A stretch of DNA of 49,248 nucleotides from Pyrolobus sp. (GTDB lineage Archaea > Thermoproteota > Thermoprotei_A > Sulfolobales > Pyrodictiaceae), in contig WAOO01000061.1 in the NCBI GenBank assembly GCA_015521195.1, forward strand, positions 1 to 49,248, read 5' to 3'. The notes below the pieces were generated by a model. That model worked only from the letters and a program-made list of their open reading frames with translations, was not told the origin of the DNA and did not search any database. Below are positions 19,167-28,956 of the stretch, piece after piece. Numbering within the stretch: position 1 is the stretch's first letter; each line of letters opens with the position of its first letter. Both the position numbers and the translations under genes were made by a program.

Positions 19167-20045
19167 ATGGTGAAAGTTCGGCCTATGTGCTCTGCATGCA
19201 TACTCCTCACGCGTGCCAAGGAGCTTGAGCAGCTGGCAGGCGTTGGAGTTGAAGACGCGCTTGCAGGGTTTAGGACCATAACAGAGTCTGTGGGCGTATA
19301 CCTCGGCCCGGATATCGAGCTGTCTCTCCTCGCCACCGCTAGCTTCCGTAAGCTCAAGAAGCTGCTCGGCGACGAGGATATCTATTCAACCGTCAGGGAG
19401 AAGCTTGAACCGGCTGTACGTAAGGCTGTAGAGGGGCTCCGCAAGCACTACGAGAAGCTCGAGGGCCGTGAGCGTTTCGCATTCGCGGTTAAGGTCGCCG
19501 CAGCGGGCAACGCGCTTGACCCTGCGAGACCCTACCTCGACCCCTACGTTCACGACGTAAACTCTGTTACGAGAATAGAGATGAAGCGTAACGACATGCT
19601 CGAGATATACGAGCAGCTCGTCAACGGCGCCATATCAACCGTTGCCTACGTCTTCGACAACTCTCTCGAAGCCTACTACGATACTCTCCTCATCCGCGAG
19701 CTCCAGGAGCATGGTGCCAGCGTAACGGGTATAGTGAAGAGCTCAAAGTTCGAGGATGACTTGACGCTGGAGGAGGCTAGGAGGTACGGCATCGATAATA
19801 TACTTGACGATATAGTGGAGACGGGTAGCGACGCTGCATCCCTAATCGTGGACGAGGTTACAGACCAGGCGTGGAGTACTGTCAACAACGTGGACCTCGT
19901 GATTGTCAAGGGGCCGCTGAACTACCTCCACTTTAGGAATAACAGGGTGAAGCCAAGGACCTATGCGATACTGCGTGTGCCGTGCAAGCTTCTGGCGAAA
20001 GAACTGGGTGTGACCATAGGCTCTTATATCGCTATCCGTGTCTAA
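19167..20045 (+). CDS. DUF89/ARMT1-like damage-control phosphatase
   Basis: [72 protein letters not shown]. Confidence 0.85.
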   Translation: MVKVRPMCSACILLTRAKELEQLAGVGVEDALAGFRTITESVGVYLGPDIELSLLATASFRKLKKLLGDEDIYSTVREKLEPAVRKAVEGLRKHYEKLEGRERFAFAVKVAAAGNALDPARPYLDPYVHDVNSVTRIEMKRNDMLEIYEQLVNGAISTVAYVFDNSLEAYYDTLLIRELQEHGASVTGIVKSSKFEDDLTLEEARRYGIDNILDDIVETGSDAASLIVDEVTDQAWSTVNNVDLVIVKGPLNYLHFRNNRVKPRTYAILRVPCKLLAKELGVTIGSYIAIRV

Positions 20046-21288
20046 CACCGCCCCTCCCCAGCCGGATGTGCGCTTTTGCAAGATGCCCTGCGGCCAGCGC
20101 TGCTAGTAGGCTCAGCTCGCCGGCGAGCACGGCGGCGGCAACTATCTCTGCGAACTTCTTCGCGTTTGTGCCGGGAGGGTTGCCGGAGCCCGCCACGCCC
20201 ATCAGTGCGAGCGCCTCCCTCTGGGTCGGTAGCCTTGTACCTCCTCCGACGGTCCCGACTTCGAGGGAGGGCAGCGTCACGGAGATGTAGAGGTCTCCGT
20301 TGCGCACTTCGGTCCACGTGTATCCCATACTACTCTCCACTACCTGCGCCACATCCTGCCCCGTCGCGATGAATATCGCTGCTATTATGTTTGCATAGTG
20401 GGCGTTGAACGACACGCTGCCCGCGCGCGCAGAGCCTAGCAGGTTCTTAGCCGTGTTAACCTCGTGTATTGCCTCCGGTGTCGTCTTTAACACCTTCTCG
20501 ACGACGTGGCGCGGTATCAGCGCCTCGGCGACAACCGTCTTGCCCCTACCCAGCAGCGCGTTGAGAACTGCTGGCTTCTTGTCGACGCACATATTGCCGC
20601 TTAATGCTATCACGCGAACCTCTCCATCATATTCTTTCACGAGCCTCTCTAGCGCCTTATCCGTCGCGATGGTGGCCATGTTCATGCCCATGGCGTCGCC
20701 GGTCTCGTATTCGAACCTCAGCCAGACGAGGTTCCCGGTTATCCAGTAGCGTATCCTCTTGAGCTTCCCGTGCCTGGTCGTAGACTCTGCAGCCTCGCGA
20801 AGCTTCTCCATGTTCTCCTCGACCCATTTGACGAGGCGGACCGCCTCCTCGACGCTCGGCGTCCATAGGACGGGTGCCCGCGCCATGCCATCGTAGAGTA
20901 TGGCTGTGCGAGCCCCGCCGGCCTCTGTAACGGCCTTGCATCCCCGGTTGACGCTCGCCACGAGCGCGCCCTCGGTTGTCGCAAGGGGTATGTAGAAGTC
21001 GCCCTTAGCGTACATGCCGTTTACGCGTAGGGGGCCCGCGACACCCACCGGTATCTGTACAGCGCCTATCGGGTTCTCGATGTTTCTACCGACCAGCTCG
21101 ACAAAGTCGAGGATTGTCGAGCCTATGGCGGTGAGGCTCGTGCCGGTCATCTTCTCGAGCGCCAGGCGGCGGACCAAAGCCGCTAGGTTCGCGTTGCCCA
21201 GTATCCTGTCAAGCTCGTGGAGTTTCACCTCTCCCCTCACGACCTTCTCTACGAGCTCTTCTAGGCGAGGCTTAGCCTGCTCCGCCAA
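20032..21288 (-). CDS. hmgA: 3-hydroxy-3-methylglutaryl-CoA reductase
   Basis: [72 protein letters not shown]. Confidence 0.97.
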   Translation of the reverse strand: MAEQAKPRLEELVEKVVRGEVKLHELDRILGNANLAALVRRLALEKMTGTSLTAIGSTILDFVELVGRNIENPIGAVQIPVGVAGPLRVNGMYAKGDFYIPLATTEGALVASVNRGCKAVTEAGGARTAILYDGMARAPVLWTPSVEEAVRLVKWVEENMEKLREAAESTTRHGKLKRIRYWITGNLVWLRFEYETGDAMGMNMATIATDKALERLVKEYDGEVRVIALSGNMCVDKKPAVLNALLGRGKTVVAEALIPRHVVEKVLKTTPEAIHEVNTAKNLLGSARAGSVSFNAHYANIIAAIFIATGQDVAQVVESSMGYTWTEVRNGDLYISVTLPSLEVGTVGGGTRLPTQREALALMGVAGSGNPPGTNAKKFAEIVAAAVLAGELSLLAALAAGHLAKAHIRLGRGGVRHG

Positions 21289-21325
21289 TAGGCTGCCCGC
21301 GGTGAGAAGCGCCTAGGGGGGCTAA

Positions 21326-21369
21326 CGCCTCCTCACCCTCCGCCGTGCGACACGGCGGCGTCAGAGGCG
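21326..21369. repeat. Compound hairpin CGCCTC-N8-CCGCCGTG-CGA-CACGGCGG-N5-GAGGCG
   Basis: Perfect 6-bp lower and 8-bp upper arms, triloop CGA. Confidence 0.65.
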
Positions 21370-21812
21370 CCTGGGGCGGCTCCACGTGTAGACGCGGAGC
21401 CGGGGGTATAGGGTCGCCTCGGTGACTGGAGGCACAGGTGGGCTGAGAGGGGGACGAGTATCGTCAGAAACGGGGAGAGGAGGGCTACGGCGCGGCACTC
21501 GTCGCTAACCTCCATGACGGTCGATGCGGTCTTGTACACTGCTATGCCTGCGAGGGGGTAGACGAGGGCGAGGAGACTCCACGCGCTTCTAGATACTGCG
21601 GTGTAGAGGATGGCTGCGGTGGCGAGGAGAGAGGCAGCTATGCTACCCCCTATTATCAGCAGGGCGGAGTTACTCCTCCCGACTATGTAGAGGTATGCGA
21701 GGGATGCTGAGACTGCTATGGTCGTATACGTTAAGAGGGCGGTAACAGTCCTCCTCACGATACTCAACGGTATACAGGTAGCCATCGCCGCTTTTACCTC
21801 GCCTCCCCGCAT
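21333..21812 (-). CDS. Small polytopic membrane protein (start possibly ATG 21785)
   Basis: About four hydrophobic segments (ALLTYTTIAVSASLAYLYIV, ALLIIGGSIAASLLATAAILY, WSLLALVYPLAGIAVY, ALLSPFLTILVPLSAHLCL). Confidence 0.5.
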   Translation of the reverse strand: MRGGEVKAAMATCIPLSIVRRTVTALLTYTTIAVSASLAYLYIVGRSNSALLIIGGSIAASLLATAAILYTAVSRSAWSLLALVYPLAGIAVYKTASTVMEVSDECRAVALLSPFLTILVPLSAHLCLQSPRRPYTPGSASTRGAAPGASDAAVSHGGG

Positions 21813-22741
21813 ATACCCGCCTCCCTGATACCCTCTGCCATCAACGCATAGGGCATGGCAGCGTTATAGACGCCTATGCACGCCTCGCCGGACGAGCTGA
21901 CCGTTATCACGCCTACTGACGCCCTCGGGTGCCTCTCACCAAACCTCCTCAAGACGCCCTCTACGGCGCCCTCCAGCCCACTATCCCCGTATCCCTCCGC
22001 TATCCTCAGGCACACCATGTCTGCCAGTATCGCCTCTCCTATCCCGGTCGCAGAGCATGCAACTCTCCTGGATGCATAGAAGCCCGCGCCGGGTATCGGG
22101 GTGTCGCCAACCCTGCCCTCGAGCTTGAAGCTAACACCACCCGTGCTGGTCCCCGCCGCGACAAGCCCCTCGTAGCGCGCGACTGCGCCTACTGTATCGG
22201 CGGGCGCAAGCCCGGCCTTCTCGAGCCATAGGCGTAGGAGCAGCCTATCTCTCTCCCTCCGCCTTCTTAGGTGCGCAGCCGCCACACGCTCGGGGAGAGG
22301 CCCGGGGTGTAGACGCACGCCAAACGCCTCTGCAAGCTTCTCCGCGCCGACGCTAGCCATCAGCACGTGGGGTGTCTCCCGCGCGACTATCAGGGCTGCA
22401 AGTATCGGATTGGCTATTCTCCTCACAGCTGCAACCGCGCCAACCACGCCATTAGAATCCATCAAACCGGCATCCATCTCGACAATGCCATTGAGCGTCA
22501 ACACCGAGCCTCTACCGGCATTCAGGACTCCACTATCCTCCAGGTGCTTAACCGCCACAGCCACCGCGTCGAGAGGCTCGACGAGCTCTAGTAGCTTGCG
22601 CCACCCGGCTTCAGCCGCCGCCTTCACAACTCTGACCGCCTTTTCGGCCCTCTCACGGCTCCAGCCGCCGGCCCCGCCATGGGTTAGCAGCGCGGGCGAA
22701 GAGCCTACATCAACGCATCTAACGAGGGGCCTGGCTCTCAA
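21794..22741 (-). CDS. Isoaspartyl peptidase / plant-type asparaginase (Ntn hydrolase)
   Basis: LTHGGAGGW; NAGRGSVLTLNGIVEMDAGLMD; DTVGAVARYEGLVAAGTSTGG; GAGFYAS...CSATGIGEAIL; TTG 22741 start inferred. Confidence 0.88.
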   Translation of the reverse strand: MRARPLVRCVDVGSSPALLTHGGAGGWSRERAEKAVRVVKAAAEAGWRKLLELVEPLDAVAVAVKHLEDSGVLNAGRGSVLTLNGIVEMDAGLMDSNGVVGAVAAVRRIANPILAALIVARETPHVLMASVGAEKLAEAFGVRLHPGPLPERVAAAHLRRRRERDRLLLRLWLEKAGLAPADTVGAVARYEGLVAAGTSTGGVSFKLEGRVGDTPIPGAGFYASRRVACSATGIGEAILADMVCLRIAEGYGDSGLEGAVEGVLRRFGERHPRASVGVITVSSSGEACIGVYNAAMPYALMAEGIREAGICGEAR

Positions 22742-22801
22742 GCCTCGCCCGGCGGTGCGGTCAGACCTCTTAGGATAAACGGGAGTTGCCGTTGTGGGAA
22801 C

Positions 22802-23764
22802 GTGACCGAGGGTAACGCCGGCTTGGTAAGCGTTGAACACGCGAGAGCCATTATGCTTGGCGTGGCTCTAGGTGACGCTCTTGGACTCCCGATTGAGGTG
22901 CAAGAGATGCCTCCCAGAGGAGACTGGCTCGACGACCTGACGGGAGTCAAGCCGTTGATTGTAGGGGGTGTAGCAGTCTACAGCGACGATACCGAGATGA
23001 TGCTGATACTGGCTGAGAGCATCGTCGAGAACTGCGGCTTCAACCCATACGATTTCGCGTTGCGCATGGCCAGGAAGGCGAGAACCTGGGACCCTATCCG
23101 AAACTACGGTATCGCGGTCTCCGAGGTCGTAGAGGCAGTGCGGAAGGGTATCGATTGGAGGGTTGCCGCTCGGCGCGTGTGGGGCGGGCAGGGAAGCTAT
23201 GGTAACGGCGCCGCCGTACGCGTCCCGCCGGTACCCCTCTTCTACGAGCTGAGAGACTCTGTAGAGCTGATGGCCTCCGCGCAGGCTATGGTGACTCATA
23301 CTCACCCGCTTGGCGTGGAGGCTGCCAGGCTCCTCGCGATAGCAATACACCTGCTCATGAGAGGGATGGACGTCTCACAGCTACCCTCAACGCTGGCAAG
23401 GGAGACGGTGCTAGAAGAGTATCGTGAGAGGCTCGAGATTATAGATGAGCTGCTGGGCTCTAAGCCGGAGAGGGTTGTCAGGGTGCTTGGAAATAGGAGT
23501 ATAGCCTACGAGTCGCTACCAGCGGCCGTCTATGCCGTCACAGCCGCCGAGGGCGACCTGGCCAGGAGTATAGGGTATGCGCTCAGCATGGGAGGAGACG
23601 CCGACAGCATAGCCGCCATGGCTGCCGCGATGGCTGCAGCCTATAGGCCCGAGGGGATTAGGCACCCCACGTTATCCAGGGTGCTAGGCCTCCTGGAGGA
23701 TTCGGAGCGTCTAGAGGAGATGGCAGTGCTGCTCCTGAAGGCTAGAGGGAGGTGCGGCGCCTAA
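22802..23764 (+). CDS. ADP-ribosylglycohydrolase family protein
   Basis: MLGVALGDALGLPIEV, VYSDDTEMMLILAES, HTHPLGVEAARLLAIAIHLL, MGGDADSIAAMAAAMAAAY. Confidence 0.92.
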   Translation: MTEGNAGLVSVEHARAIMLGVALGDALGLPIEVQEMPPRGDWLDDLTGVKPLIVGGVAVYSDDTEMMLILAESIVENCGFNPYDFALRMARKARTWDPIRNYGIAVSEVVEAVRKGIDWRVAARRVWGGQGSYGNGAAVRVPPVPLFYELRDSVELMASAQAMVTHTHPLGVEAARLLAIAIHLLMRGMDVSQLPSTLARETVLEEYRERLEIIDELLGSKPERVVRVLGNRSIAYESLPAAVYAVTAAEGDLARSIGYALSMGGDADSIAAMAAAMAAAYRPEGIRHPTLSRVLGLLEDSERLEEMAVLLLKARGRCGA

Positions 23765-23817
23765 ACCACAAAGAGGATAATCCTCTGTCCGGCTGCATGC
23801 CGTCGGGCAGCTAGAGC

Positions 23818-24783
23818 TTGCCTATACTCGAAGTCCGTGACCTCCACGTATACTACTATACGCTGCGTGGGGTAGTGAGAGCTGTTGAAGGCGTCTCCTT
23901 CACACTTGAGCGCGGAGAGGTGCTAGGGATTGCCGGTGAGAGCGGCTGCGGGAAGAGCACGCTAGGCTATAGTATAATGCGCCTGGTGCCGCCTCCTGGC
24001 AGGATAGTCAAAGGCAGTATAGTGATAGACGGCGAGGATATCACGAGGATGAGCGAGTCTGAGGTGAGGAGGAGGATAAGGTGGCAGAAGGTCAGCATGA
24101 TATTCCAGGGTGCAGCCAACGCGCTCAACCCCGTATACACGGTTGGCTTCCAGATTGCAGAGCCCCTCATGCTGCACAGGGGTATGAGCAAGAAGGAGGC
24201 CCTGGAGCGTGCACGTGAGCTCCTCAAGATGGTCGGGCTTCCGCCGAGCTACGTCAACATGTACCCACACCAGTTGAGCGGAGGGCAGAAACAGAGAGTC
24301 GTCATAGCGATGGCCCTAGCCCTCAACCCGCCGATAGTCATAGCGGACGAGCCTACCACAGCCCTCGACGTGGTAGTCCAGGCGCAGATATTGAACCTGC
24401 TGAAAAGGCTTAAGCGCGAACTGGGCATGAGCATGATATTCATCAGCCACGATCTCAGCGTCATAGCTGAGTTGGCCGACAAGGTAGCCGTCATGTACGC
24501 GGGTCAGATAGTTGAGTATGGTCCGGCCGACCGTGTGTTCACAAACCCGTACCACCCTTACACGAGGGCCCTCCTAGAGGCCATACCGCGGCTCCATGGC
24601 CCGAAGAAACTCCGCTACATCCCCGGCTCGCCGCCCGACCTGCGGAATCCGCCGCCGGGATGCAGGTTTGAGCCTCGGTGTGCCGCCAAGAACCCGAAGA
24701 TAGCGGAGAGGTGCAAGAAGGAGCCTCCGCCGCTAGTGGAGGTCGAGAAGGGCCACTATGTGAGATGCTGGCTATACGCCTAG
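23818..24783 (+). CDS. Oligopeptide/dipeptide ABC transporter ATP-binding protein (DppD/OppD-like)
   Basis: GESGCGKSTLGYSIMRLVPPPG; LSGGQKQRVVIAMALA; IADEPTTALDVVVQAQI; C-terminal PGCRFEPRCAAKNPKIAERCKKEPPPLVEVEKGHYVRCWLY. Confidence 0.95.
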   Translation: MPILEVRDLHVYYYTLRGVVRAVEGVSFTLERGEVLGIAGESGCGKSTLGYSIMRLVPPPGRIVKGSIVIDGEDITRMSESEVRRRIRWQKVSMIFQGAANALNPVYTVGFQIAEPLMLHRGMSKKEALERARELLKMVGLPPSYVNMYPHQLSGGQKQRVVIAMALALNPPIVIADEPTTALDVVVQAQILNLLKRLKRELGMSMIFISHDLSVIAELADKVAVMYAGQIVEYGPADRVFTNPYHPYTRALLEAIPRLHGPKKLRYIPGSPPDLRNPPPGCRFEPRCAAKNPKIAERCKKEPPPLVEVEKGHYVRCWLYA

Positions 24784-25403
24784 ACGCCGCCAAGGGACTC
24801 TATGTAATCGAGGTCAGCCCATTTAGCACCCTCCTCGGCCTCGCGCCAAGCCTCCATTATCGCCCTCTTCGCTGCCTCCCGGGGCTCCAGGCCCTCTTCA
24901 AAGACAAGACGGTATAGCGTATCATAATGCCTTCTCCTCTCCGCAATATACTGCTCTAGAAGCCTCCTCGGCACGCGGACTACAGGCCCCTGCCCGACAC
25001 CCGGGCACATGAGGTCGAGGTAAAGCCTCTCAGGTTTCACAGACTCGACTATAACGGGGTAGAGTCGGCATCTCATAGGCCTCGCCGGGTATATGACGCA
25101 AATTGTCTCACCGTTGGGCTTCCTCTCCATGAACACACACTCGCCGTTCCCCTTGTCACGCAGCGAGAAGAACGGGAGCAAGTCGGCTATTATCACCTTG
25201 ACGTACCTCTCGGTGAACTCGATGGGGTCCATCCTTAGAAACCTCGCCATCCTGACAATGTCGAACACTGTGAGCGACACGTTGGGGCCAGTGCCACAGC
25301 AGAAGTCGCAGCGTATACACTTGAAGCGGAACCCTTCATCGGGGCGTATGGCGCGGTACCTTGCCAAAACGAGCCCGGTTTTACCGTGGCACAGGATGCT
25401 CAT
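24780..25403 (-). CDS. YkgJ-type CxxCxxCC Fe/Zn-cluster-binding protein
   Basis: FKCIRCDFCCGTGPNVSLTVFDIVRMARFL...CVFMERKPNGETICVIYPARPMRCRLYPV. Confidence 0.88.
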   Translation of the reverse strand: MSILCHGKTGLVLARYRAIRPDEGFRFKCIRCDFCCGTGPNVSLTVFDIVRMARFLRMDPIEFTERYVKVIIADLLPFFSLRDKGNGECVFMERKPNGETICVIYPARPMRCRLYPVIVESVKPERLYLDLMCPGVGQGPVVRVPRRLLEQYIAERRRHYDTLYRLVFEEGLEPREAAKRAIMEAWREAEEGAKWADLDYIESLGGV

Positions 25404-25420
25404 CTAAAAACAACGGTAGT

Positions 25421-25711
25421 TCATATCTGGACCTGGGGTCTCGGCTTCCTCGCCTCCCTAGGCCTCGGCCTAACCAGGCCATAGTGGACCGCGCAGCTGA
25501 TGCAGTAGCACTTCTCGACGGGGTACTTCATGATTATGGCGCCCTTCTTTTCAAGCTCGCGGGCCAGCTGAGGGTCTACGGGCGAGTAGTACGTCTTGAT
25601 GCATATCGCCTTGTCCCTTGGGACGATACGTCCACAGTTGTCACACTGGACTACTCCTACGCGGCCCTTCGCACCCTTATGCCTACCCCTGTTCTGCCTC
25701 TTCTTGGGCAA
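25421..25711 (-). CDS. rps26e: Small ribosomal subunit protein eS26
   Basis: LPKKRQNRGRHKGAKGRVGVVQCDNCGRIVPRDKAICIKTYYSPVDPQ...KCYCISCAVHYGLVRPR; TTG 25711 start. Confidence 0.93.
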   Translation of the reverse strand: MPKKRQNRGRHKGAKGRVGVVQCDNCGRIVPRDKAICIKTYYSPVDPQLARELEKKGAIIMKYPVEKCYCISCAVHYGLVRPRPREARKPRPQVQI

Positions 25712-25806
25712 CCTTAGACCCCGGTGACTAGCCTGGAGCCGCTCACTCCTAATAAGAGTGGGGCTGTAGCGTTGCACACGGCATCGCAGGGGCTGGGTGT
25801 CTATGG

Positions 25807-26532
25807 ATGCAGGCTGCCAGCAGGGCGCTAGCCCGGAGGATTGCAGGCGACATAGTAATGTCGGATAACCCTGGCCTCGCTATGAGAAAATGGCGCGAGA
25901 TATTCGGGGTATCGAGGAACGAGGTCGCTAGGAGGATGGGGATACGGCCGACCGTGATATCCGACTATGAGCGTGGACGGAGGGTGCCGGGAGCCAAGTT
26001 CATACGGAGGTTCGTCGAGGCCCTTATCGAGATAGACGCTGAGAGAGGCTGGCCGGTTGTCAGGAAGCTCTCGAAACATCTTAGCGTCGAAGAGCGGGGC
26101 GTGCTGGCGCTGCGCGAGCTGAGCGAGGGCGTAAGGTTCGACGAGCTGCTTGCAGCTGTGGATGGCGTGCTCCTCTCCAGCCATACCGTGGACCGGGTTT
26201 ACGGCTACACTGTGCTGGATAGCCTCGAGGCCATAGAGGTGTTCGACGGCAACGAGTTCATATACATCATGGGGGTTACCAGCGAGAGAGCATTGATATT
26301 CACGAGGGTGTCTACGGGCAGGTCGCCGATGATAGCGGTTAAGGTCGCGCCGATAAAGCCGGCCGTCGTTGTCATACATGGCACTAAGCGCGTAGACCCG
26401 CTTGCAATCAGGCTCGCCGAGAACGAGAGGATACCCTTCATACTCTCAACGGTTAAGAGCGTCGAGGAGTTGATGAAGAGGCTCGAGAGGCTTGCATCGC
26501 CCGAGGCTGAGGAGGGCGGTCTACGATACTAG
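25807..26532 (+). CDS. XRE-type HTH transcriptional regulator (COG1709-like)
   Basis: MRKWREIFGVSRNEVARRMGIRPTVISDYERGRRVPGAKFIRRFVEALI. Confidence 0.82.
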   Translation: MQAASRALARRIAGDIVMSDNPGLAMRKWREIFGVSRNEVARRMGIRPTVISDYERGRRVPGAKFIRRFVEALIEIDAERGWPVVRKLSKHLSVEERGVLALRELSEGVRFDELLAAVDGVLLSSHTVDRVYGYTVLDSLEAIEVFDGNEFIYIMGVTSERALIFTRVSTGRSPMIAVKVAPIKPAVVVIHGTKRVDPLAIRLAENERIPFILSTVKSVEELMKRLERLASPEAEEGGLRY

Positions 26533-26905
26533 CGCTCTCATGCTGCTCGCCGAGGGTGTGCGCGTCTTCGACGATGTGGAGGAGCTTTTAGAGGCTAAGC
26601 CGGAGTGTATAGTACTCAAGCCCGTCCTCGAAGAGCTGGAGAAGCATGCGTCATCGCGTAGCGTTAGGAAGAGGAGGGCTGCAAGGCTAGCGCTGAGCAT
26701 TGTCGAGAAGAGATGCCGTATAGTCGACTTTGGGGCTGGCATGCTCGCGGACGACGCTATAGTGGAGTATGTGCTCATGGATGGAGAAGCCATAGCGGTG
26801 ACAGCTGATACGGGCCTCCATAGGAGGCTGCTTAGGCTTGGTATACCCCACGTCTACTATCGGGAGGAGAGAAGGGGTTTCGAGCTCAGCGGGAGGGTAG
26901 TATAG
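26492..26905 (+). CDS. PIN-domain protein, Fcf1-like (COG1412-type)
   Basis: AVYDTSALMLLAEGV; LEELEKHASSRSVRKRRAARLAL; ADDAIVEYVLMDGEAIAVTADTGLHRRLLRLGIPHVYYRE. Confidence 0.8.
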   Translation: MHRPRLRRAVYDTSALMLLAEGVRVFDDVEELLEAKPECIVLKPVLEELEKHASSRSVRKRRAARLALSIVEKRCRIVDFGAGMLADDAIVEYVLMDGEAIAVTADTGLHRRLLRLGIPHVYYREERRGFELSGRVV

Positions 26906-26906
26906 C

Positions 26907-27839
26907 GTGAGGCGCGAGTCTAGAAGGCGCTCGGGGCTAGTGGTCCGCTATTTCGACCCCTGGGGTAGCCCCCTCTGCACTTGCCCCCCGAAGTACTCTC
27001 TGCAGCCCTACACGGGCTGCAGCCACTTCTGCCTCTACTGCTACGCTACGGCGTACATAGGTGTTCGGAAGAGCCAGCCAAAGGAGAGGTTCATAGAGCG
27101 GCTCAAGGCCGACCTTAAGAGGTTTGTAGACCCGTGTCTACCCATCAACATGTCGACGAGCAGCGACCCATACCCGCCGGAGGAACGGGTATACAGGTTG
27201 ACGAGGAGAGCCCTCGAGATTCTCATACCAGCCGGGTATAAGGTGCTGATAACCACCAAGTCGAGCCTTGTGGCAAGAGACGCCGACCTGTTAGCACGGG
27301 GTAACGCAGCGGTTACAATAACCGTCACGACTATGGACGAGCGGCTCGCGCGTAAACTAGAGCCGGGCGCGCCGCCGCCCAGGGAGCGTATAGAGGCTCT
27401 CCGCGTGCTACACGAGGCTGGGGTGCCTGTTGGTGTCAGGTTGGACCCTCTGCTTCCGGGGCTAAACGATGACGAGGATTCAGTGAGGGAGGTCCTAGAG
27501 GCTGCAAGAGAGGCTGGAGCGCGGTTCGTCGTAACATCGACCTACAAGGCTAGGCCAGATAACCTCAGGCGTGTCTTAGCCGCCTTCCCGGAGTTGGAGA
27601 AGCTATACAAGAGGCTGTACCGGGAGGAGGGCGTATGGATACACGGATATTGGTACATGAGGCCAGAGAGGAGGCTACGCATCATAGAGAGGGTTAGGAG
27701 GATTGCGTTGGAGCTTGGATTCGAGTTTGCGACGTGCAGGGAGGGCTTCCAACACCTGCATACGGCGCCTAGCTGCGATGGCACCCACTTAATACCCAGA
27801 AGGTTGCCTCTCCCGAGGGGCGCTTCGTGCGAAGGGTGA
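26907..27839 (+). CDS. Radical SAM protein (SplB-like superfamily)
   Basis: CPPKYSLQPYTGCSHFCLYCYATAYIGV (CxxxCxxC); MSTSSDPYPPEERVYRLTRRALEIL. Confidence 0.88.
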   Translation: MRRESRRRSGLVVRYFDPWGSPLCTCPPKYSLQPYTGCSHFCLYCYATAYIGVRKSQPKERFIERLKADLKRFVDPCLPINMSTSSDPYPPEERVYRLTRRALEILIPAGYKVLITTKSSLVARDADLLARGNAAVTITVTTMDERLARKLEPGAPPPRERIEALRVLHEAGVPVGVRLDPLLPGLNDDEDSVREVLEAAREAGARFVVTSTYKARPDNLRRVLAAFPELEKLYKRLYREEGVWIHGYWYMRPERRLRIIERVRRIALELGFEFATCREGFQHLHTAPSCDGTHLIPRRLPLPRGASCEG

Positions 27840-28120
27840 GGGTCGAGGTTCTAGGCCAGAGGGGCGAATACTGGGCCGAGACTGTCTACGCGTGGCTGGT
27901 TGAAGAGGCGAAGGACATTCTCGAGCAGGAGTATGGGGTCAAGCTTGACATCGTGTTCAGGGAGGCTGATGTAGACGAGCCCATAATCCTATGCTGCGGC
28001 GAGGCGATACGCGAGATTCCAGGCGAACCGGGCTACCTTATAGAAGCTCTCAAGAAGCTCCTAGACCGGGCTGTGAGGAGCGGAGCCTCGCCCGGAGCCG
28101 AAGGCGATGAAGAGGCTTAA
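27836..28120 (+). CDS. Conserved hypothetical small protein
   Basis: MRVEVLGQRGEYWAETVYAWLVEEAKDILEQEYGVKLDIVFREADVDEPIILCCGEAIREIP; start GTG 27836 inferred. Confidence 0.55.
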   Translation: MRVEVLGQRGEYWAETVYAWLVEEAKDILEQEYGVKLDIVFREADVDEPIILCCGEAIREIPGEPGYLIEALKKLLDRAVRSGASPGAEGDEEA

Positions 28121-28122
28121 CT

Positions 28123-28440
28123 TCACCGCAGCCCCATCCTCTCGACGAGGAGGGCAAGCCTCGCGGGAGGCTTATAGACCGGCCTAAGCCCTTTCGAGTA
28201 GCATTCCCTACAGACGCGTATAACCGGGTTCAGCTGCACTGAGCACTCCTCGCACACAAGCCTCCCGCACACCGCACACCTTCCTATCGCTAGATTGCGA
28301 CGGCACAGCTCGCAGAGGGTCTCTGCGCAAGCCTTGCAGACTCCACTCTCCCCCATGCAATCGTCGCAGACGGGCCTGCCGCATATCCTACACCGGCTCC
28401 GGGCGTATGAAAGCCCGCAGAGGGCGCATAGGGTAGGCAC
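28123..28440 (-). CDS. Multi-Cys zinc-finger protein (B-box/RING-like ribbons)
   Basis: CALCGLSYARSRCRICGRPVCDDCMGESGVCKACAETLCELCRRNLAIGRCAVCGRLVCEEC...CRECY; GTG 28440 start inferred. Confidence 0.75.
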   Translation of the reverse strand: MPTLCALCGLSYARSRCRICGRPVCDDCMGESGVCKACAETLCELCRRNLAIGRCAVCGRLVCEECSVQLNPVIRVCRECYSKGLRPVYKPPARLALLVERMGLR

Positions 28441-28441
28441 G

Positions 28442-28876
28442 TTACTCCTCCTCTCCCTCCTCTTCCTCCACCTCCTCTTCCACCTCTTCCTCCTCCTCAC
28501 CCTCCATCATGACGCCCACCTTCCTCGCGATAGACTCTACCAGCCTAAGATGCTCTTCAAGCTCTTTCTTGCTCCTAGCGTAGACCCTCGCCACATAATC
28601 GTCGCCCTTGGGCTCGATAACGACCGTCACATGAGGCGCCTCCAGCATCACGCGCGCAGCGAACCTGGTGACACGTAACGATGACACCTCGATTTCCGCC
28701 TTGTACTTCATCCCGTTGACCGGGAGTTTCTCGACGCTCTCCGCTACAAGCATGCCGCCGGTCGAGGCGGAAGCACCCCGGCTGCTCTTCTTCCTCTTCT
28801 TCGACCTCCTCGGCTCTATCTTGTACACCTCCTTTATCCTCAGCCAGACGCCCCTATGCTTGAGGAAAACTGGCAT
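28442..28876 (-). CDS. Hypothetical protein with acidic C-terminal tail
   Basis: 144 aa ORF ending MEGEEEEEVEEEVEEEEGEEE; basic KKRKKSSRG patch near the N-terminus. Confidence 0.6.
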   Translation of the reverse strand: MPVFLKHRGVWLRIKEVYKIEPRRSKKRKKSSRGASASTGGMLVAESVEKLPVNGMKYKAEIEVSSLRVTRFAARVMLEAPHVTVVIEPKGDDYVARVYARSKKELEEHLRLVESIARKVGVMMEGEEEEEVEEEVEEEEGEEE

Positions 28877-28956
28877 CCACCATCCCGGGTGTTATAAGCT
28901 GGAGTCTCTGATAACGATACCCGTGCGGCACAAGGATGACCTAGGCGAGCCGAATA

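Noticed and set aside
25807-26905. HTH regulator overlapping a PIN-domain gene as a toxin-antitoxin module
   Set aside because: The PIN protein resembles Fcf1/COG1412 and the regulator is a 241-aa COG1709-like protein; neither looks like VapBC.
26907-27839. Spore photoproduct lyase (also 37896-39134)
   Set aside because: Radical SAM motif and superfamily resemblance are clear, but DNA photoproduct repair in an archaeon cannot be inferred.
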